From Vitellaria paradoxa (taxonomy: Eukaryota; Streptophyta; Magnoliopsida; Ericales; Sapotaceae), in the NCBI GenBank assembly GCA_019916065.1, contig CM034236.1, positions 48,739,690-48,803,689 of the forward strand: 64,000 bases of DNA. The letters are read 5' to 3'. The position numbers and the translations under genes are program-made. This document shows positions 22,065-35,908 of this stretch, in pieces (position 1 is the stretch's first letter; each line of letters opens with the position of its first letter). The notes beneath the pieces were generated by a model. The model saw only the letters and a program-made list of their open reading frames with translations, ran no database searches and was not told the origin of the DNA.

Positions 22065-24131
22065 ATAAATAGGAGTTGGCATCTCTATTAAAGATTTGTG
22101 TCGGTGAAATTTGGTAGGAAAGGTTCAACGCATTTACTTATATAATTTTAAGAAATATTTTTTAAATGAATTAAAAGTAGTATAAGACAGGTTTTTCTTC
22201 TTCTAAAAGATATGTTTAAAATGATAAAAAATGAGATAAAATGAAGTAAATTGTGAGTTCGTAACTCATGTTGTGAAATAAAAAAATAAATAATTTGTAA
22301 AAATTTTTAAAAATTTTCAGTGATTTACAGTAAACTAAACCGTGTCATAATATACATGCAATTAATACGTGAGATCGTACAATAAAACATGAATAAAAGG
22401 AAAAGAATATGTAAATATTCAAGAACAGAGCAACGTGGAAGAGTGGAACTATAGGGGATTTTGTGGCTATGTGATTATCAGAATTATTGTGAATGTTTTG
22501 TATTTTCGACCCGCAGGGAAGTGAAATTTTTAGAAATTTTAGTAATTTTTTTGACAAAAATTGTTAGGCACAATCTTTTATATTCTTGATAAAAATTTAA
22601 AATTTTTAGTAAGTTTTAAAAATTTTTAGTTATTTAGTTAAAAGTTGTAGAAATTTTTAAAATGTTTTTAAGAACTTTTGATTGTTTGATAAAAAAATAA
22701 AAAAAACTTTTAAGAATTTTTAGCAACTTTTAAAGAGTTGCCAAATATAAAAAAAAAAATGAAAGTTACTAAAAATATCAATTTTTCAAAGGCCTTTTAT
22801 AATTAAAAAAATTAAAAATATAAGCAATTGGCCTCCTATTGTCAAAATTCATTACCACCACTGTACTTTTGACTTTCATGCACCTTAAGTTCTATTTGGG
22901 AACAATTAGCATTGACTAATAGTTAATAGCTAGTAACTAATTAAAAAAAAAATTAGGCCAGGTTTAATGTTTAGAAAGTTGTTAACTGGGCAATCTCCGG
23001 TTTCACGGGTGTTTCTTTCTTTTTTTTTTTTTTTTTCGGCTCAAATAATATTGCCTTCAAAAAATATTTTCAATTTAATACTTTCTCAAAATTAATTCTC
23101 ATTTGAATACTTTTCCTACCACATCAGATCTCATGTCTCCATGTATATCTTTGGGAGATGAAATCTAATTAATAATTTATTTTTTCTTTATGTACCAATG
23201 CAATGATTAAAGCAAAAAAAAAAAAAAAAAGGAATTTAAGGGATATTTTTACATATGTGTCTATAATAATATATACATATGTTTTTATCATATGTAATTA
23301 TTTTTTTCATTTGTTTCAAAAAAAGTACTAGCAAATTTTGTTTAAAAAATAATTAAAAAGTTATCATTTGTTTTAAAGAAGGCATCGATAAATTTTGTTT
23401 GGAAAATAATTAAAAAATTAACCTATTTTGCTTGAAAATAACAACTAAATAACAAAAAAAGGAAAGTTTACAATTCATATAATTTTCTAAAACAAGAATA
23501 GATGTAGATATAAAATCATTTTTTTAAGTTAAATTTGATCTTAAGGAAAATAAATATTTTCACTGGCTATAATCTATATCGATAGTTATGGAGATATGAA
23601 AAATAGTTCATTTCAAAAGGTATTAGTAAAAATTTAATTAAAAATATTAATAAAAAGAAAATGAAAAGGGAGAAATGAAAAAAAAAAAAAAAAGTAGAAT
23701 AGCTTCTAATTTAAGCGTGTTTAGTTTATTAAAACTTACAAATTTTTATCAATTTTTTTCAATCGAATTTTGCCATAAATCACTTTTACATCAATTTTTT
23801 GTATTTTTTTTATATTTTTTTGCCAAATGCTAAAAATACTAATCAGCCATCTATAAGATCAATTGTTGAATTGATGGGAGGCCTACGGTTCCCTTTTAAT
23901 CGTTTAATTGGAATTTTTAATACATTAAGAATTTTTTTAAATGAGGAAAATTAAAAGAGAAATTAAAAAACGATTTTTGCCTATAAACAAATAAATTTAC
24001 TAAAAACAAAATTCTTATTTAAAAAAAAAACATTCTAGTTGAATTGATTGTACTCCCACTCTATTCCTTGCCATTAAAACGTCTTATTATTAAACTATTT
24101 TGGTACATTAAAAAGTCTTATGTTTTAAAAA
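22065..24131. other. Non-genic AT-rich stretch
   Basis: Low-complexity A/T sequence with several poly(A) and poly(T) runs. Short open frames only; no domain, RNA gene or long repeat recognised. Confidence 0.55.
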
Positions 24132-25334
24132 AGGTTAAATATCTATTTACCCCTTAAATTTATCAATTTTTTTTTACTTCCCCCTTTAACTACTAATTGA
24201 ACTTCATTCCCTCTTCAACTATCGTTATCTTGTTTATTAAGGACAAATCATGTTTTTCATCCAAATTTTGCGACGGAAACCGTTAACTATTTTTTTTTAA
24301 CTAATGAAAAAAGAAAGGGGGTAATATGGACATTTCATACACTTAAAACAACTAAGAGTTTTTAATTTATTGATTAAAGTAAACTTTGCCGATCAAACCA
24401 AATATTTCCGAATGAATTCAAAGCAAACTTATGCTGCTCAACTCTATTGTGGGATCTTGATAGTTGGTAGAACAAACCTATAATCTTCTAATTGGTTTAG
24501 CAAAATAAACTTATGCCGGTCAAAGCAAACCTATAACCTTTTAATTGGTTTAGCAACTTGGGGACCTTTTTGATTTTAAATCAATTGGGGCTTTTTAGTT
24601 CAGTTACCTTTTTTAACTTCATTACGGATCTAAAAGGTTTTCATCAATAAAGCTAGGGTTTTAAAAATAGCATGGGTCTTAAGGGTTCTCACTGGAAAAA
24701 AATCGACTTGTAAGTATCGAGCAACACATTTTTATTTCAAAAAATCTACTTTTCGAGATTGATAAGGTTGGAATTGAGTTATTTTACACTGCAATTAACC
24801 TACTTTATATATAATAATAATCTTACTAGTTTGATTTAATAATGGTGATAATAGTGGTTTTCATTTAATTAGAGACTGGGGTACACGCGATACATATGTA
24901 AGTCGGCATGTGACAAAAAAGATTCGCACAAAAGCTATTGGCTTATTTTTTTTAATTGCATAGGCATTGCATAATTTTTTTTTATTTTGGCAAACAAATA
25001 AATTGTAAACATCACCCGTAAAAATAATGCGATGCACACGCAATCAAAAAATAAGCCATTAGCTTTTGTGCTAATTTAGTTCAATGTAGCTATTTAACTC
25101 AAAATACTCTCGTTCTAGTTCAATTGATAGATGAAGGGATAAGTAAAAAAATATAATAGTTTAAGGAGTAAATGGATATTTAAGCTAAAAGACTAATATA
25201 GCCTTAGGACTAACTTTTCCATCTATCTATTGGATGGAAAATGTGATTTGTCCTTATTAAACGAAAAAATAATAGTTGAAGGGGGAAGTAAAAAAAAAAA
25301 TTGATAGTTTAAGGGACAAGTAGATATTTAACCC
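24132..25334. mobile_element. 1.2 kb non-autonomous TIR element
   Basis: The first ~120 bp (GGTTAAATATCTATTTACCCC, then TTTTTACTTCCCCCTTTAACTA, then TTTATTAAGGACAAATCA) is matched by an inverted copy at 25215-25334 ending AGATATTTAACCC. The interior has no transposase and a short internal duplication (AAACCTATAA...AATTGGTTTAGCAA). The ends and an imperfect 9-bp flank (TTTAAAAAA / TTCTAAAAG) suggest Mutator-like ancestry. Confidence 0.7.
24926..25071. repeat. Long hairpin nested in the 24-25 kb element
   Basis: GCACAAAAGCTATTGGCTTA at 24926 pairs with TAAGCCATTAGCTTTTGTGC ending at 25071. Arms are about 32-34 bp with few mismatches and the loop is about 80 bp. It is either a small nested MITE or a hairpin-forming insertion. 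Confidence 0.65.
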
Positions 25335-26832
25335 TTCTAAAAGAAATAATAATTAAAAAAATAAAAAAGTATAACCATTTATTAAGGTAAATGCAATTCC
25401 GTTCAATACGATTGTTTATTCATTATATTTTCTCGTAAAACTTTAGACTTGTTGATTATCATATAATTTATTATTAATAAATTATTTTTAAAAAATCTAA
25501 TAAATATATAAAATATAAATATAATTTACTCATATCGATAAATTTAGACCTTTAAATCGTTGTATATCGATGTATCACGTTGCAAAGCATGTGCACACCA
25601 AAATGGGATTATTTTTGAACTGTCAGGCACAATCACCTCCACCAAGCTGTTACCAACTGGAAATTCGAGGTGCGTCCCAAGGATCGCGCTAGGGCCCACT
25701 GTATGCTTTGCCTAAGAAGAAAATGAGTTCAAATTTTCACGTAAAGAGAATTCTAAATTTTAATAAAAATTTTTATTGAAATTTCAAAAAGTACAATTTT
25801 TAAAATTTTTTAGGGATGAAGTGACTTTTTTAGGGTTTTTTTTATTATTGTTGTTTCATTTGACAAAAAAAAAAAAAGTTAATAAAAGTAGCATAAAAAT
25901 GACACCTAACAAAATTTTATTAAAATTCTGAACTTCTAAAAATTTATAAAATGTTTTTGAAATTTTTTACAACTGTGTTAAAATAAACTGTCAAAAAATT
26001 CAAAACACATTCACAAATGGTTAAAGATGTGTTCAAATGATTTTTTTGAGTTTTCTTAGAGTTTTTTGAAAATTTTTAAAAAATTTTAAAGTCATTTGGT
26101 GCTTCAAACGGTATCAAAATAACCCCAAAAAAAAAAAAAAAATCATGATCCCCAATTTAACTGCCTACAATGCAATAGAAACACCAAAAAGGAAAAAGTT
26201 TTACACTATATTTGAAATATAGATTTGTGAAAGAAAAGAAAAAATGACGAAACAATAAAATTTATAATTTATATAATTTTTACACATCTAACCAAATAAA
26301 AGTTAAACTTTATTAATAAATATATATTCATTTTAAATTCCATTTGAAGCCCCTAAAAATTCATAAATTATAATCCCAAAAACCGTGCAAGGTATAAAAC
26401 GTTAGAATTTTACGATGACATATGAACTTTTATGGAGCTTCAGACAGAAGGTTAGTCATACATATCTAACTCAATTTAAAAAAAAAAATGAAATAAATTT
26501 GATTCTTTCATTTCATTTTGCATTTTTACCAATTTTTTTTTTTTTTCAAATTTCTCTTCTCTTGGCAAATCTATGTCTGGTATGTTCCAAACATAGCCTA
26601 AAAGACAAGGTAAAAGAAACAGAAGGATTACCTTAAAATATTGAGCAATTTAATATGTACACACAAACCCCTGGGTTTAAAAAAAAATAATAAATTTACT
26701 CCCATCTAACAGCTAACCTCTATTCAGAGTTATAAAGCTTATCATGTAATAAAAATCAGACTCTTTTATTTATTTATTTACAAACCTCAAGTTAAGGAAA
26801 GAGAGAGCAATTCATCTCGTGAGCATCGAATA
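25335..26832. other. Non-genic stretch downstream of ATG101
   Basis: AT-rich, no gene seen. On the minus strand AATAAATAAATAAA (about 26765-26780) follows the ATG101 stop codon by roughly 55-70 bp and is the likely polyadenylation signal. Confidence 0.55.
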
Positions 26833-29800
26833 TCAGCTCAGCATGGTAGGATGTCCAGTTTGAAGCACCCTCTTGAACATTTCCATCCCAAACGCCGAAT
26901 CCGACGAACTAAACAAGGCAACATTCTATTAACTCAGCAGTCCAATGGTTAGCTTTAGATGTATGTTACAAGCAACCACAATAAGAATTGGTAAAATATT
27001 AAAAGAAATTGATGTAATTAATAGATCGTAACAATTAGGGTTAATAACAGAAGAGAGACTGAAAAGTGAAAAATAAATAAACAAATAATCATTAGTCAAC
27101 CCAGCAAAGTGCAATGGTTCAAAGATTACTTTACTGTCTTGCAAAAGTTATGGAAGATGCACCGCTCTTCTTCCATATCCTTTCCTGGGTTGGACAGGAA
27201 CACTATGTGCCTGGTATAGAAAACTAGGTCCAACTGCAGAACCCATGCTCAGCCTAAAACCTGACATTTTCTCAACCAATGAGAACTCTAGGCATAACCT
27301 TTATAGCACAAGGAGTTCTCGTGGAAGCAAATAGATGCAAGAAATCCAGTAGTAATGATTTATTTACAGACTCAAGTTTCGAGACCCCTACAATCTCATA
27401 TTCTCACTTAAATGACATTAAACGATACAGCTTCCTTTTCAAGGACGACCAAATTCAGGTTTTATAAATCTAATAACCTAGATATTTCTTTCCCAATTTT
27501 TTCTGAGTTGGCAAATATGCGAATTGCCCGAACATGAAGCAGCAACTCTGTAGCAATCAGGTCTTATTTTGCATAAACAAGTCCTATTTTACATAAACAG
27601 GGGCGATTTCCACCCCAGTACACGAAAACGGATAAGAAAACAATAACAATAATTTAAGTGAAGGAAAAAGATTGTAAAATTCAACAGATAAGGAAATATG
27701 ACAGATTCACTTCAAGAAAGTTGAAAATATTAGGCAAACTGAAATTCTATTTAAAAATTACCAACAGAACAATGATGCAGGTAAAATAAGCTCACCTTGA
27801 GATGGTAATTTCATAGGGAAAGGAGAGACCTTCGGAAGTCGGTATGGGAGGAACATGGTCCTTTTTATCATTCACAAATTTTATTATCTGAAACAAAACC
27901 TCGTGAAGAGAGGCTTCCAGTGATGCCTGCCGATGACTTCTCTCCTCCTGTGCACTCTCTGCAAACATTGACAGGGAAGGAGGGGAAAGCATACACCTAT
28001 ATAAGATTTTAGTGAATCATTAATAAAAACAACCAATGATCATACCTCCCTGGTCTACTACTAATTTGGAATGATGAGACTTGCTAGAATGTGTTTTTGG
28101 TTGTTGCGCCACATTCAAATTTATATACCAATGTTCCCAGTATAAGCGCTCATCTTTTTTACTAAACCATGTTGGCTGTTTGTTTCTCACTTCATAGAAA
28201 GATAAACATATCTGCACCATTAAGAGGTCCATAAGTGGAAACAGTTACAAAAATAAAGAAAATATTTTATGAGATAACACAGTCAAAAGCAAATGTGATG
28301 GGGAAATTTTGAACCGAGTGACAAGCAGTGTAAAAGATCTTTATAAGCCACCATAAGCTCCAAAGCTAAGCACACAAACTTCTGCTAACATAATCTGGCA
28401 TCTTTGTGTATAAAAGGAAAAATAAATTGTAGGGGAAATGGAACATTATTAATAAATAATCTAGCATCTTCATAACGCAAACTCTAGTTCTCCACAGAAA
28501 GAATTACACAGCAAAAATAAATAGATAAATAATTTATAAAAATTAAAATTAAAATACAGGTCACTAAATGAACTGGCCAGCTGAATTGAATTAAGTGTTA
28601 TATTATGGCAAGAAGTACCAAGTGAATTGACATCAAATTATGAAATTATAATTCATTTCTTTGGTTCTCAAATTCCATGAATGATGAGAACACCATCTCA
28701 TTGCCTGCATGCATTACTACAATATCAATAAAGCTGTTTGAATCAAATATTAATAAAAGGTATCCAACAACGCCACAAAAAGGCAATATCGCCAGATTCC
28801 AAAAAAAAAAAAAGAAAAAAAAAAAAAAGATACGATTTCAGGATTATCAATATCAACAAATGTAATAAAAAGATTACGTAAATAGATCTCCAAGATACAT
28901 AAGGAGCACCATCCATAACCTATATGAACTTTTATACATACATCATGCATTGTTTAAATACATCTTAAGTTATATGATGTATAAGCACATCATACATGTC
29001 CTGAATGATTTGCTAACTTAAAGCCAGTGGTGGCAAACAAAGAACCTGATTTTTCTTGTTTGGGTGTTTCTCGACTCTATCAATGAACTGATCAATCTTC
29101 TCATCAATTTTCTTTTCAAGCTCCACATCACCACATTGCACCTATATGAACAAAATAAAAAAGAAAAAAAAATCAACATTAAATGATAAAAATCATGCTG
29201 CTGAAATAAAAATTAACTTCAATCAATCTGTGGGTGAAGTACAATTACATTGAAAAACTGTAACATTTCAAAATTTCAATTTCAGAACAATATAGGACTG
29301 TCAATTAACAGGACAGACACATTTGTAGCAGGCAAGCATCAAACCAATTATTCCAGCTAAAGATATTAAGTGCCTACAAGTTTCTTAGAGCAAAATTAGC
29401 AATCAAATTGTAGTGCAAATTGCAAAACCACATTGTCTCAATTTTAACATAATACCACAGACACATGGCAGTACCATTAATATAAAAAGGAAAATTTAAA
29501 ATCAAAACTAAGTTCAATATCAGATAAACCATCTGTCCGAGAAGCATGAGAATGTGAAAAGCAGCGGTGTTATTTTCTCACAAATTCCAATTTAAACAAA
29601 ATGGAAGAAAGTCACAATTCATACACAACCACCACACCCTATACACAATAACCAGACCGCCAACCCACAAAGAGCTTTGATCTCCATGGAACTTTAACAC
29701 GATAAAAGGTGGGTCACAAAGAAAACTACAGCAGAATTTGAATTAAAAAGGGAAATTTTGAATGTTTTATAACACATGATACCAAGGTTTTAAGTAACGG

Positions 29801-32800
29801 TAGCTGCTGTTGTAACGATAAAGGTGGCGGTGATGCAGTTTCAAGGTGTGATGGAGGTAACATAACTATAGCAGAAACCAGAGCCGTAAATTTATTTTCA
29901 ATCAGGTTTTACATATTTTCTTTCAGTTAATTAATAATTTCATTTGAATGTGACAATTACAAATTGAAAGCTCAAAAAATAATTTAAAAATAGTCAATTT
30001 AATCCATTAAGCATTGTTATCATGCATACATGTGGTGCTTTACTATCACTTATTTATTTACTAACAATTGTGTTATCATGAAATCCAAATGACAAAGCAT
30101 AACAAGTAGAAATTCTAAGGAAGCTGAGTAAATCATGATAAAGTACAAACAATTAAACACAAAACAAAAAACCAAGTAAAGAAAGATAAAGTAAGTTATC
30201 ATCATGAAACTCAAATGATAAACACAACCAATTTTCTTGATTATCAAAAATACATAGCCAATTTGCTTATAGATGAATATATGTTTTCAAGTTTTGATAG
30301 CCAATTTGCTTATATGTATATAAATTTTCAAGTATTGGTTGTGCCTGCATTGCAGATCTATTAACAGAAAAGAAGGGAAACAAGTTTAAAATTACTTCTC
30401 ATGTCCATTATTATTGGAATATATACACTACATAGGTAGCTGTGTACAACAAAGGTGGAATCAATGGATTTTGTGGCAGCATATATTTGGTTGCAGCAAT
30501 AGTGGCAGTCTTGAATGAGGAAATAGTGTAGGAGTTTCATTTTTTTCTTTTGTTTTCTGTTTTTTTTGGTAAGTATTGGAGTTTCATTTGAAATCACTTA
30601 AATCAAATTTGCATGTGTCAAGTTTGGACCAAACTTATCTAAGTTTCTCTTTCCATCAAGTACTAAATGGAAAAGGACCCTAACTCACAAGATTTGCAAG
30701 ACTTCTTCATGGGGCACCAAGTTTAGACCTCCCCTCACGTGAGTGCATGTACGTTGGGAGAAACTTACACCTCTGTTTTATTCGTGGCCCAGGGATTGAA
30801 GGTTAAAGTGCATGGTATCAACTCGATATTTCTTCTTGGCCTGAGAGAATTGATGAGGACATTGAATAAAGACCCTTTAAACAAATAAATTCCTTCCCCC
30901 TTGAATTGCCTGTTTAGTTGTCCTAGGAATCTCTCTTGACCTTCCCTAGACTTGTCCTTTGATTTTCATTCTCCCCATCTGATGTCTCTCTTCTTTCTCC
31001 AGTTTTATCTTTCTTCTTTGCTTGGTTTCTACTTTTTACCACATCACTTCTCATCATTGGAAATTTAGAATCAAGTTGGCAAATTTTAGTTAAAATGCAT
31101 ATACAAAAGAAGCTTCTCTTGGGACATAATTCTAGTAATTAGGCTCTTTTCCAATTTAATGGTCAACCCCCTACCAAAATAGAATCGTGAAATGGCATCT
31201 AGCCAACATAATCCATGAAAAATAGAAGTGCCCTAACAAATGTTTTGATCCATTTAACCAACAATTATATTTGCAGATAATTACAATATCTAAAAAAGCA
31301 CTTACATATGTAATTTCGAAAAGTTCCAAATCAACGTCTTTGGGTCGGACAAGACCTAAAGCCCTATGGAACAATATTGTGTGTAGAACACCTGCACATA
31401 TATCCACATCAAAGTTTAGACTGAAATCAAATAATATTGTACTGATTAGTTTGCAAGATCATGAAAGATGCAAAACAATGAAGGCAAAAATGATACAAAA
31501 GATTTAAGGGGCCATTTGGAGCTCTGAAAAACTCCAAAAATCTTTAGAAACCTCGAATTACAAAAATCTCTATAAATGTCTACAAATCTCTATAATCTGT
31601 ACAAATCTCCAAAAATTTCTTTACAAATCTCCAAAAATCCTCTACCAAAATCCGTTCGAACAGATTTTCCATTGTCCATCTCTATCTTTTTTAGTTTGTT
31701 AGCTGCACTCCAAACACCTAAACCACATTTAATTGCAATTTGTTGAGCTCCAAACGGCTCCTAAGATTACAGACCAGACAATTGCCACTAACGTCAATTA
31801 AACAGAGGAGAGAAATAAAATAATACATTTGGATATGGTCAATACCATGAAACCGCAGGGACCTCAACTAGAAAGATATGAACAAGGGATTCGAAAATCA
31901 ACTATTCACTGGCAACAAACAAAATCCTATAATACCCTCTTGTCTTGGTATAGTGGCTTGCAGAAATTAACTATATACAAAAAAGAAAAGATGTACTAAT
32001 AACATTGACAACAATTGATTGTGTGCGCAAGTGCGCATGTGTGTGTGTGTGAGACAGAGAGAGAGAGAGAGAGAGAATTGCCACCTTTAGCATTGTCATC
32101 ATTATTATTTCTTTAACCTATGCAATGAACACCATTGATCATGTATCCTTTACAATCCACATTACGCTAAATAAATGATTTTTTATTTTTATTTATGCAG
32201 ACACAAATAGATATCTATCTATGTCCTAATTGTTTTAAAGTTGTCATGATGCGCATCCTTATTATTGTGTTGTTAACATTTTGTGTCCCCCATGGCATTT
32301 CTTCAGTTAGGAAGAAAATTTTCCCAAAGTGCTATTATATATTATGTATTTAAAAGGAAAAAAAAAAGAATTATAGGATATCAAAATACAGAAAGAAGTA
32401 GCCAGATGTAGTTTCAAAGGAAATAAAATGGGGTATTCAATTGCATTATGCAAGCACTAGGAAAACTAAGTATAAGTGATAATCGAGCCGCAGGAAATGT
32501 TAGACTAGTTGGGAAGGGGCTGATTGAGAGGTTCTACGACTCTACTCTGTTTCAATTGACAGGTTTTGATTCCTTTTGATTATATGATGAACTTTCAAGC
32601 ATGTAGAATTTGTAGAGCATCCAAGGCCCGGTTTGAAAACCAAAAAAAAACAATTTTTCTTTTTGTTTTTTACTTAGAAAAAGTTATTACGTGACATTTC
32701 AACTTTTTGCCTTTTATAGATAAACTAAAAAGTCAGTTTTTAAGAGCTTTTAAGTATAAAGTTGACACCCAAACTAAGCCTATTCCTTTTAGAACAAATA

Positions 32801-32899
32801 GGGGATGCTGCTTTAGTTTTGTACACATTGCTAATTCATTTCAATAAAATTCTCTCTCAATTAGCTACAATTAGAAAAGCAAAAGTCTCTTAGCTTATG

Positions 32900-32939
<40 letters not shown>

Positions 32940-33304
32940 ACATAGGTATGTAATGCTCCTAGCTAGTTTACATATCGAAGCAGTTGAGTATAAAGAACTC
33001 CACTACCATACAAAAGGAGAGAAGCTAAATCTTACGCCATATGATGAATCAACCAACCAAATAAGTTAGTAAATTATGAACGCCAACTTACATCGCAGAA
33101 CTTCCCGAATCTCGAAGTGCTCCACTTCCTGCGAACACAGAAGGTTACAATCCTAAAATCAATGATCGAAACCAAAAACAGGAATCCATTTGCAAACAAC
33201 ATAAAATCGCTATAAAGACGGGGACAATTTCCTAAAGTAGACAGACCAAAGTTTAAGGGCGTGAGACTTACCAATTCCTTGAGTTGACAAACTTCGTAGT
33301 TCAT
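26833..33304 (-). CDS. ATG101: Autophagy-related protein 101 (ATG101)
   Basis: Seven exons: 33272-33304, 33082-33118, 31306-31391, 29046-29141, 28046-28211, 27796-27958 and 26833-26908. All are GT-AG with matching phases, giving 218 aa, the family's usual length. The protein starts MNYEVCQLKELEVEHFEIRE and contains RALGLVRPKDVDLELFEITY, the conserved core of plant ATG101. A Trp-Phe pair (W99-F100, in KQPTWF) matches the WF-finger region of the family. The C-terminus is AFGMEMFKRVLQTGHPTMLS. ATG101 is a HORMA-fold protein that binds and stabilises ATG13 in the ATG1 kinase complex, which starts autophagosome formation in the cytosol. The intron lengths are 153, 1690, 2164, 834, 87 and 887 bp; intron 2 holds MITEs. 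No frame breaks or odd splice sites were found, so the gene appears functional. Confidence 0.96.
31508..31761. mobile_element. Tourist-like MITE in ATG101 intron 2
   Basis: GGGGCCATTTGGAGCTC at 31508 pairs with GAGCTCCAAACGGCTCC ending at 31761. It is flanked by TAA on both sides (31505-31507 and 31762-31764). The 3-bp TAA duplication and G-rich ends fit PIF/Harbinger-type MITEs. Length 254 bp, non-coding. Confidence 0.75.
32038..32078. repeat. (GT)n(GA)n microsatellite
   Basis: GT dinucleotides run into GA dinucleotides within ATG101 intron 2. Confidence 0.9.
32625..32785. mobile_element. Possible MITE in ATG101 intron 2
   Basis: AGGCCCGGTTTGAAAACC at the left is matched by an inverted, diverged CCCAAACTAAGCCT at the right, with an AT-rich interior. 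Target duplication unclear. Confidence 0.35.
32901..32932. repeat. (AC)n microsatellite
   Basis: About 16 AC dinucleotides, in ATG101 intron 2. Confidence 0.95.
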
Positions 33305-33404
33305 GAAAAAGGTTCAAGATCATACAAAGACGACGTTGGGGAGCACCGACAATCAACAATGGACGATCGAATTTTGAGCGAGAGACTTGAAACGAATGCG
33401 GAAC

Positions 33405-33470
33405 AAACCCTAAAAGAAAAAAAAAAAATTTAAAATATACCCTTGTATCGTTGCTGCCGGAAGTGACGTC
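33405..33470 (-). promoter_or_regulatory. ATG101 proximal promoter elements
   Basis: On the minus strand a telo-box-like TTAGGGTTT (33405-33413) lies about 100 bp before the ATG, and a GACGTCA motif (33464-33470, ACGT-core bZIP type) lies about 160 bp before it. Telo boxes are common near the start sites of constitutively expressed plant genes. No clear TATA box, which fits a housekeeping promoter. Confidence 0.4.
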
Positions 33471-34097
33471 GGCGTTTATTGAGGGTCGGTGGCGTCGTGG
33501 CTAGGAGGGATTTGTTCAATTCTCCATCACTTCCTTTTTCCTATTTAACTTTCAAAAAATATATATATATTTTCCACTTTGTTTTTCTTTCCCTACCGTT
33601 ATATATTTTCTCTTGGTATTAAAATTGAAAAAATTATTAGCAATTTATGCATAAAAAAATTATATGAAAAACCAGAAGGTATTTAAGGCATTTTAAATTA
33701 TAAAAATCTTTAAATTAAGAGAGATACCAAAATAAATTTTCCTTTTATATATTAATATAGATTAAAATAATTTATATTGTCCTATAGATATTATTATAAT
33801 TGTATGAACTTTCCTAGAGTTATTTTAAATTATACTAATTATTCCACACTTTACAACAATTATAATTAATTCTTACAAATTATGTTTTAATGATTCCATT
33901 ATAAAATGGATAAATAAATACACGGTGCAGTATTTGACGTGAATTATTTAATTTCACCAAATTATGTAAATGCTATATGTCTTCAAAAGTTATTTTAGCT
34001 TATAATTTGATAATCAGATAAAAATTTAAACACCAGAGAATACATTACGATTTAATAGGACTATCATATTGACGAGACTATCATTTGAATAATGTAG

Positions 34098-34435
34098 GTG
34101 GCATTTGGTTTACTTGTCTGTTTTTTATTTTTTGTTTTTATTTTATATGTTAAAAATTTCAAAACGAGGAAACAGAAAATACTATATTTTCTTTGTTTTC
34201 AAAATTTTCTTTTTTTTTTTTATTAAAAACTCTCAAAACGACTTTTTACCATTTTTCATTTTATGTGTAAACTCATTTTCCATTTTCAAAAATAAATTTG
34301 AAAAATATAAGCAATCAAATGAGTTTTAAACTGTTTTCTTTATTTTCAAAAGTATAAAATGAAAAATGATTTCAAAACAGGAAATAGAAAACAAAAACAG
34401 AAAATAAAAAATAGAAAAATAAACCAAATGAGCCC
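34098..34435. mobile_element. AT-rich MITE, copy B
   Basis: GCATTTGGTTTACTTGTCTG near 34101 is inverted at AAACCAAATGAGCCC ending at 34435. The interior (TTCAAAACGAGG, GACTTTTTACCATTTTTCATT, AAATATAAGCAATCAAATGA) matches the block at 222-505 motif for motif. Confidence 0.6.
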
Positions 34436-35556
34436 GTAATTTTTCACCAAATTTATTAAAAAATAAATTAATTCAAGTTGTTAAGAAGTGACGAATTAAA
34501 TGAAAGGAATTTAAAAATTAATGATTTGAACTAATTTTTCTTAATAAATTTGATTGAAAAAAAAAAAGCCCAATCACTGGAAGAAAACATCACCATACCG
34601 CAGATTTGAAAAGATCAATTGTGTGGGAATTTTCATCACCTCAAAACACTGATCACTTTCATATTGCATATGTGGAGAAATCATGACCACGGAAGGAGAT
34701 CCATACTGAATTACTAAATTTTATAATTTTTAAACTATTTTTTATCTAAAAATATAATTAATTTTGTTTAAAAAGAGATTTATATGGATTGGTTGAGAAT
34801 TAAGCCTCGGTTGGAATCTTTTTTATGCCCATCCCCACTGGACTAATAGATTATCCAAGTTAATTGATTGGTTTCTAAGGCGGTAGTTGCTTGTGATTTT
34901 TTTTTTTTTTTTTGATTGGTAGTATTAAAAAAAAGCTAGTTTTTATTAAAAAAAAATTAATTTTTTATTTGTAAGTGATTTTTTTTATTCACATGTATTT
35001 TTTTATAAATACAAATAACATGCTTAAAAATGATCAAATAAAAATAATAAAATTTTAATAAAAAAATCATAGAAGATAAAAAAAAAAATTTGACTTTTTT
35101 CATTCCAAACCAAGAAGATAGGAGTAAGAAAAGAACCCACATGCTGCTCGACTTATGCGACTGTGGTTTTATTATTCTTACGTGAAGCTGATGGTTGAAT
35201 TAAATATTCTTATGTGAAACTGATAGTTGCATTAAATAATATCCATATATCATCCCAACACTGCAGTAGTCTTCTAAGGGGAAAAAAGCACAATACGACG
35301 AAGTACCTTCAACATCAACAACCACTCCCATCTAAACGCCAATCCCATCATATTTAGTCATCATATTAGGGCAATATAACGAAAATATATACTGCAAAGT
35401 GTTTGGTCGTGTCAATTCTCAAATTCGGTGTGTTTCGACAAGGGCTCGAAATTAAAGTTTCTTTGGATTCTCCTCATGTACATCAAGAAATATTGCTGAC
35501 TATAATTACATGATTGCTTTGTGCACAGGCATACAACTGGGAGAGCTTCCTCTCAG

Positions 35557-35587
<31 letters not shown>

Positions 35588-35677
35588 TCTATGTTAAGAA
35601 GTGGGATGAGGTGGAAAGGTTTGTTTTTAATCTCTGACATCAAGAATGTTTATGTAGTGAGTAATGCTATACTACAA

Positions 35678-35710
<33 letters not shown>

Positions 35711-35891
35711 GCTAGAATGACACAATTAATGTGTGGACCTCTTTCTTTAATATTAAAGTATTTTATAATTGTAATATTGATCTTGGACCTAATATTTATA
35801 ATTATTATAATATTTTATAATTACAATATGTGGACCTAATCTTAAACCTCATATTTCCCAACCAAAAACAACCATGCATGGTGGTGGCAAA
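34436..35891. other. Non-genic stretch
   Basis: AT-rich, with poly(T)/poly(A) runs and (TA)n at 35567-35587. No gene recognised on either strand. Confidence 0.55.
35678..35709. repeat. (AAT)n microsatellite
   Basis: About ten AAT trinucleotides. Confidence 0.95.
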
Positions 35892-35908
35892 AAAATCATA
35901 CTCGTGAA

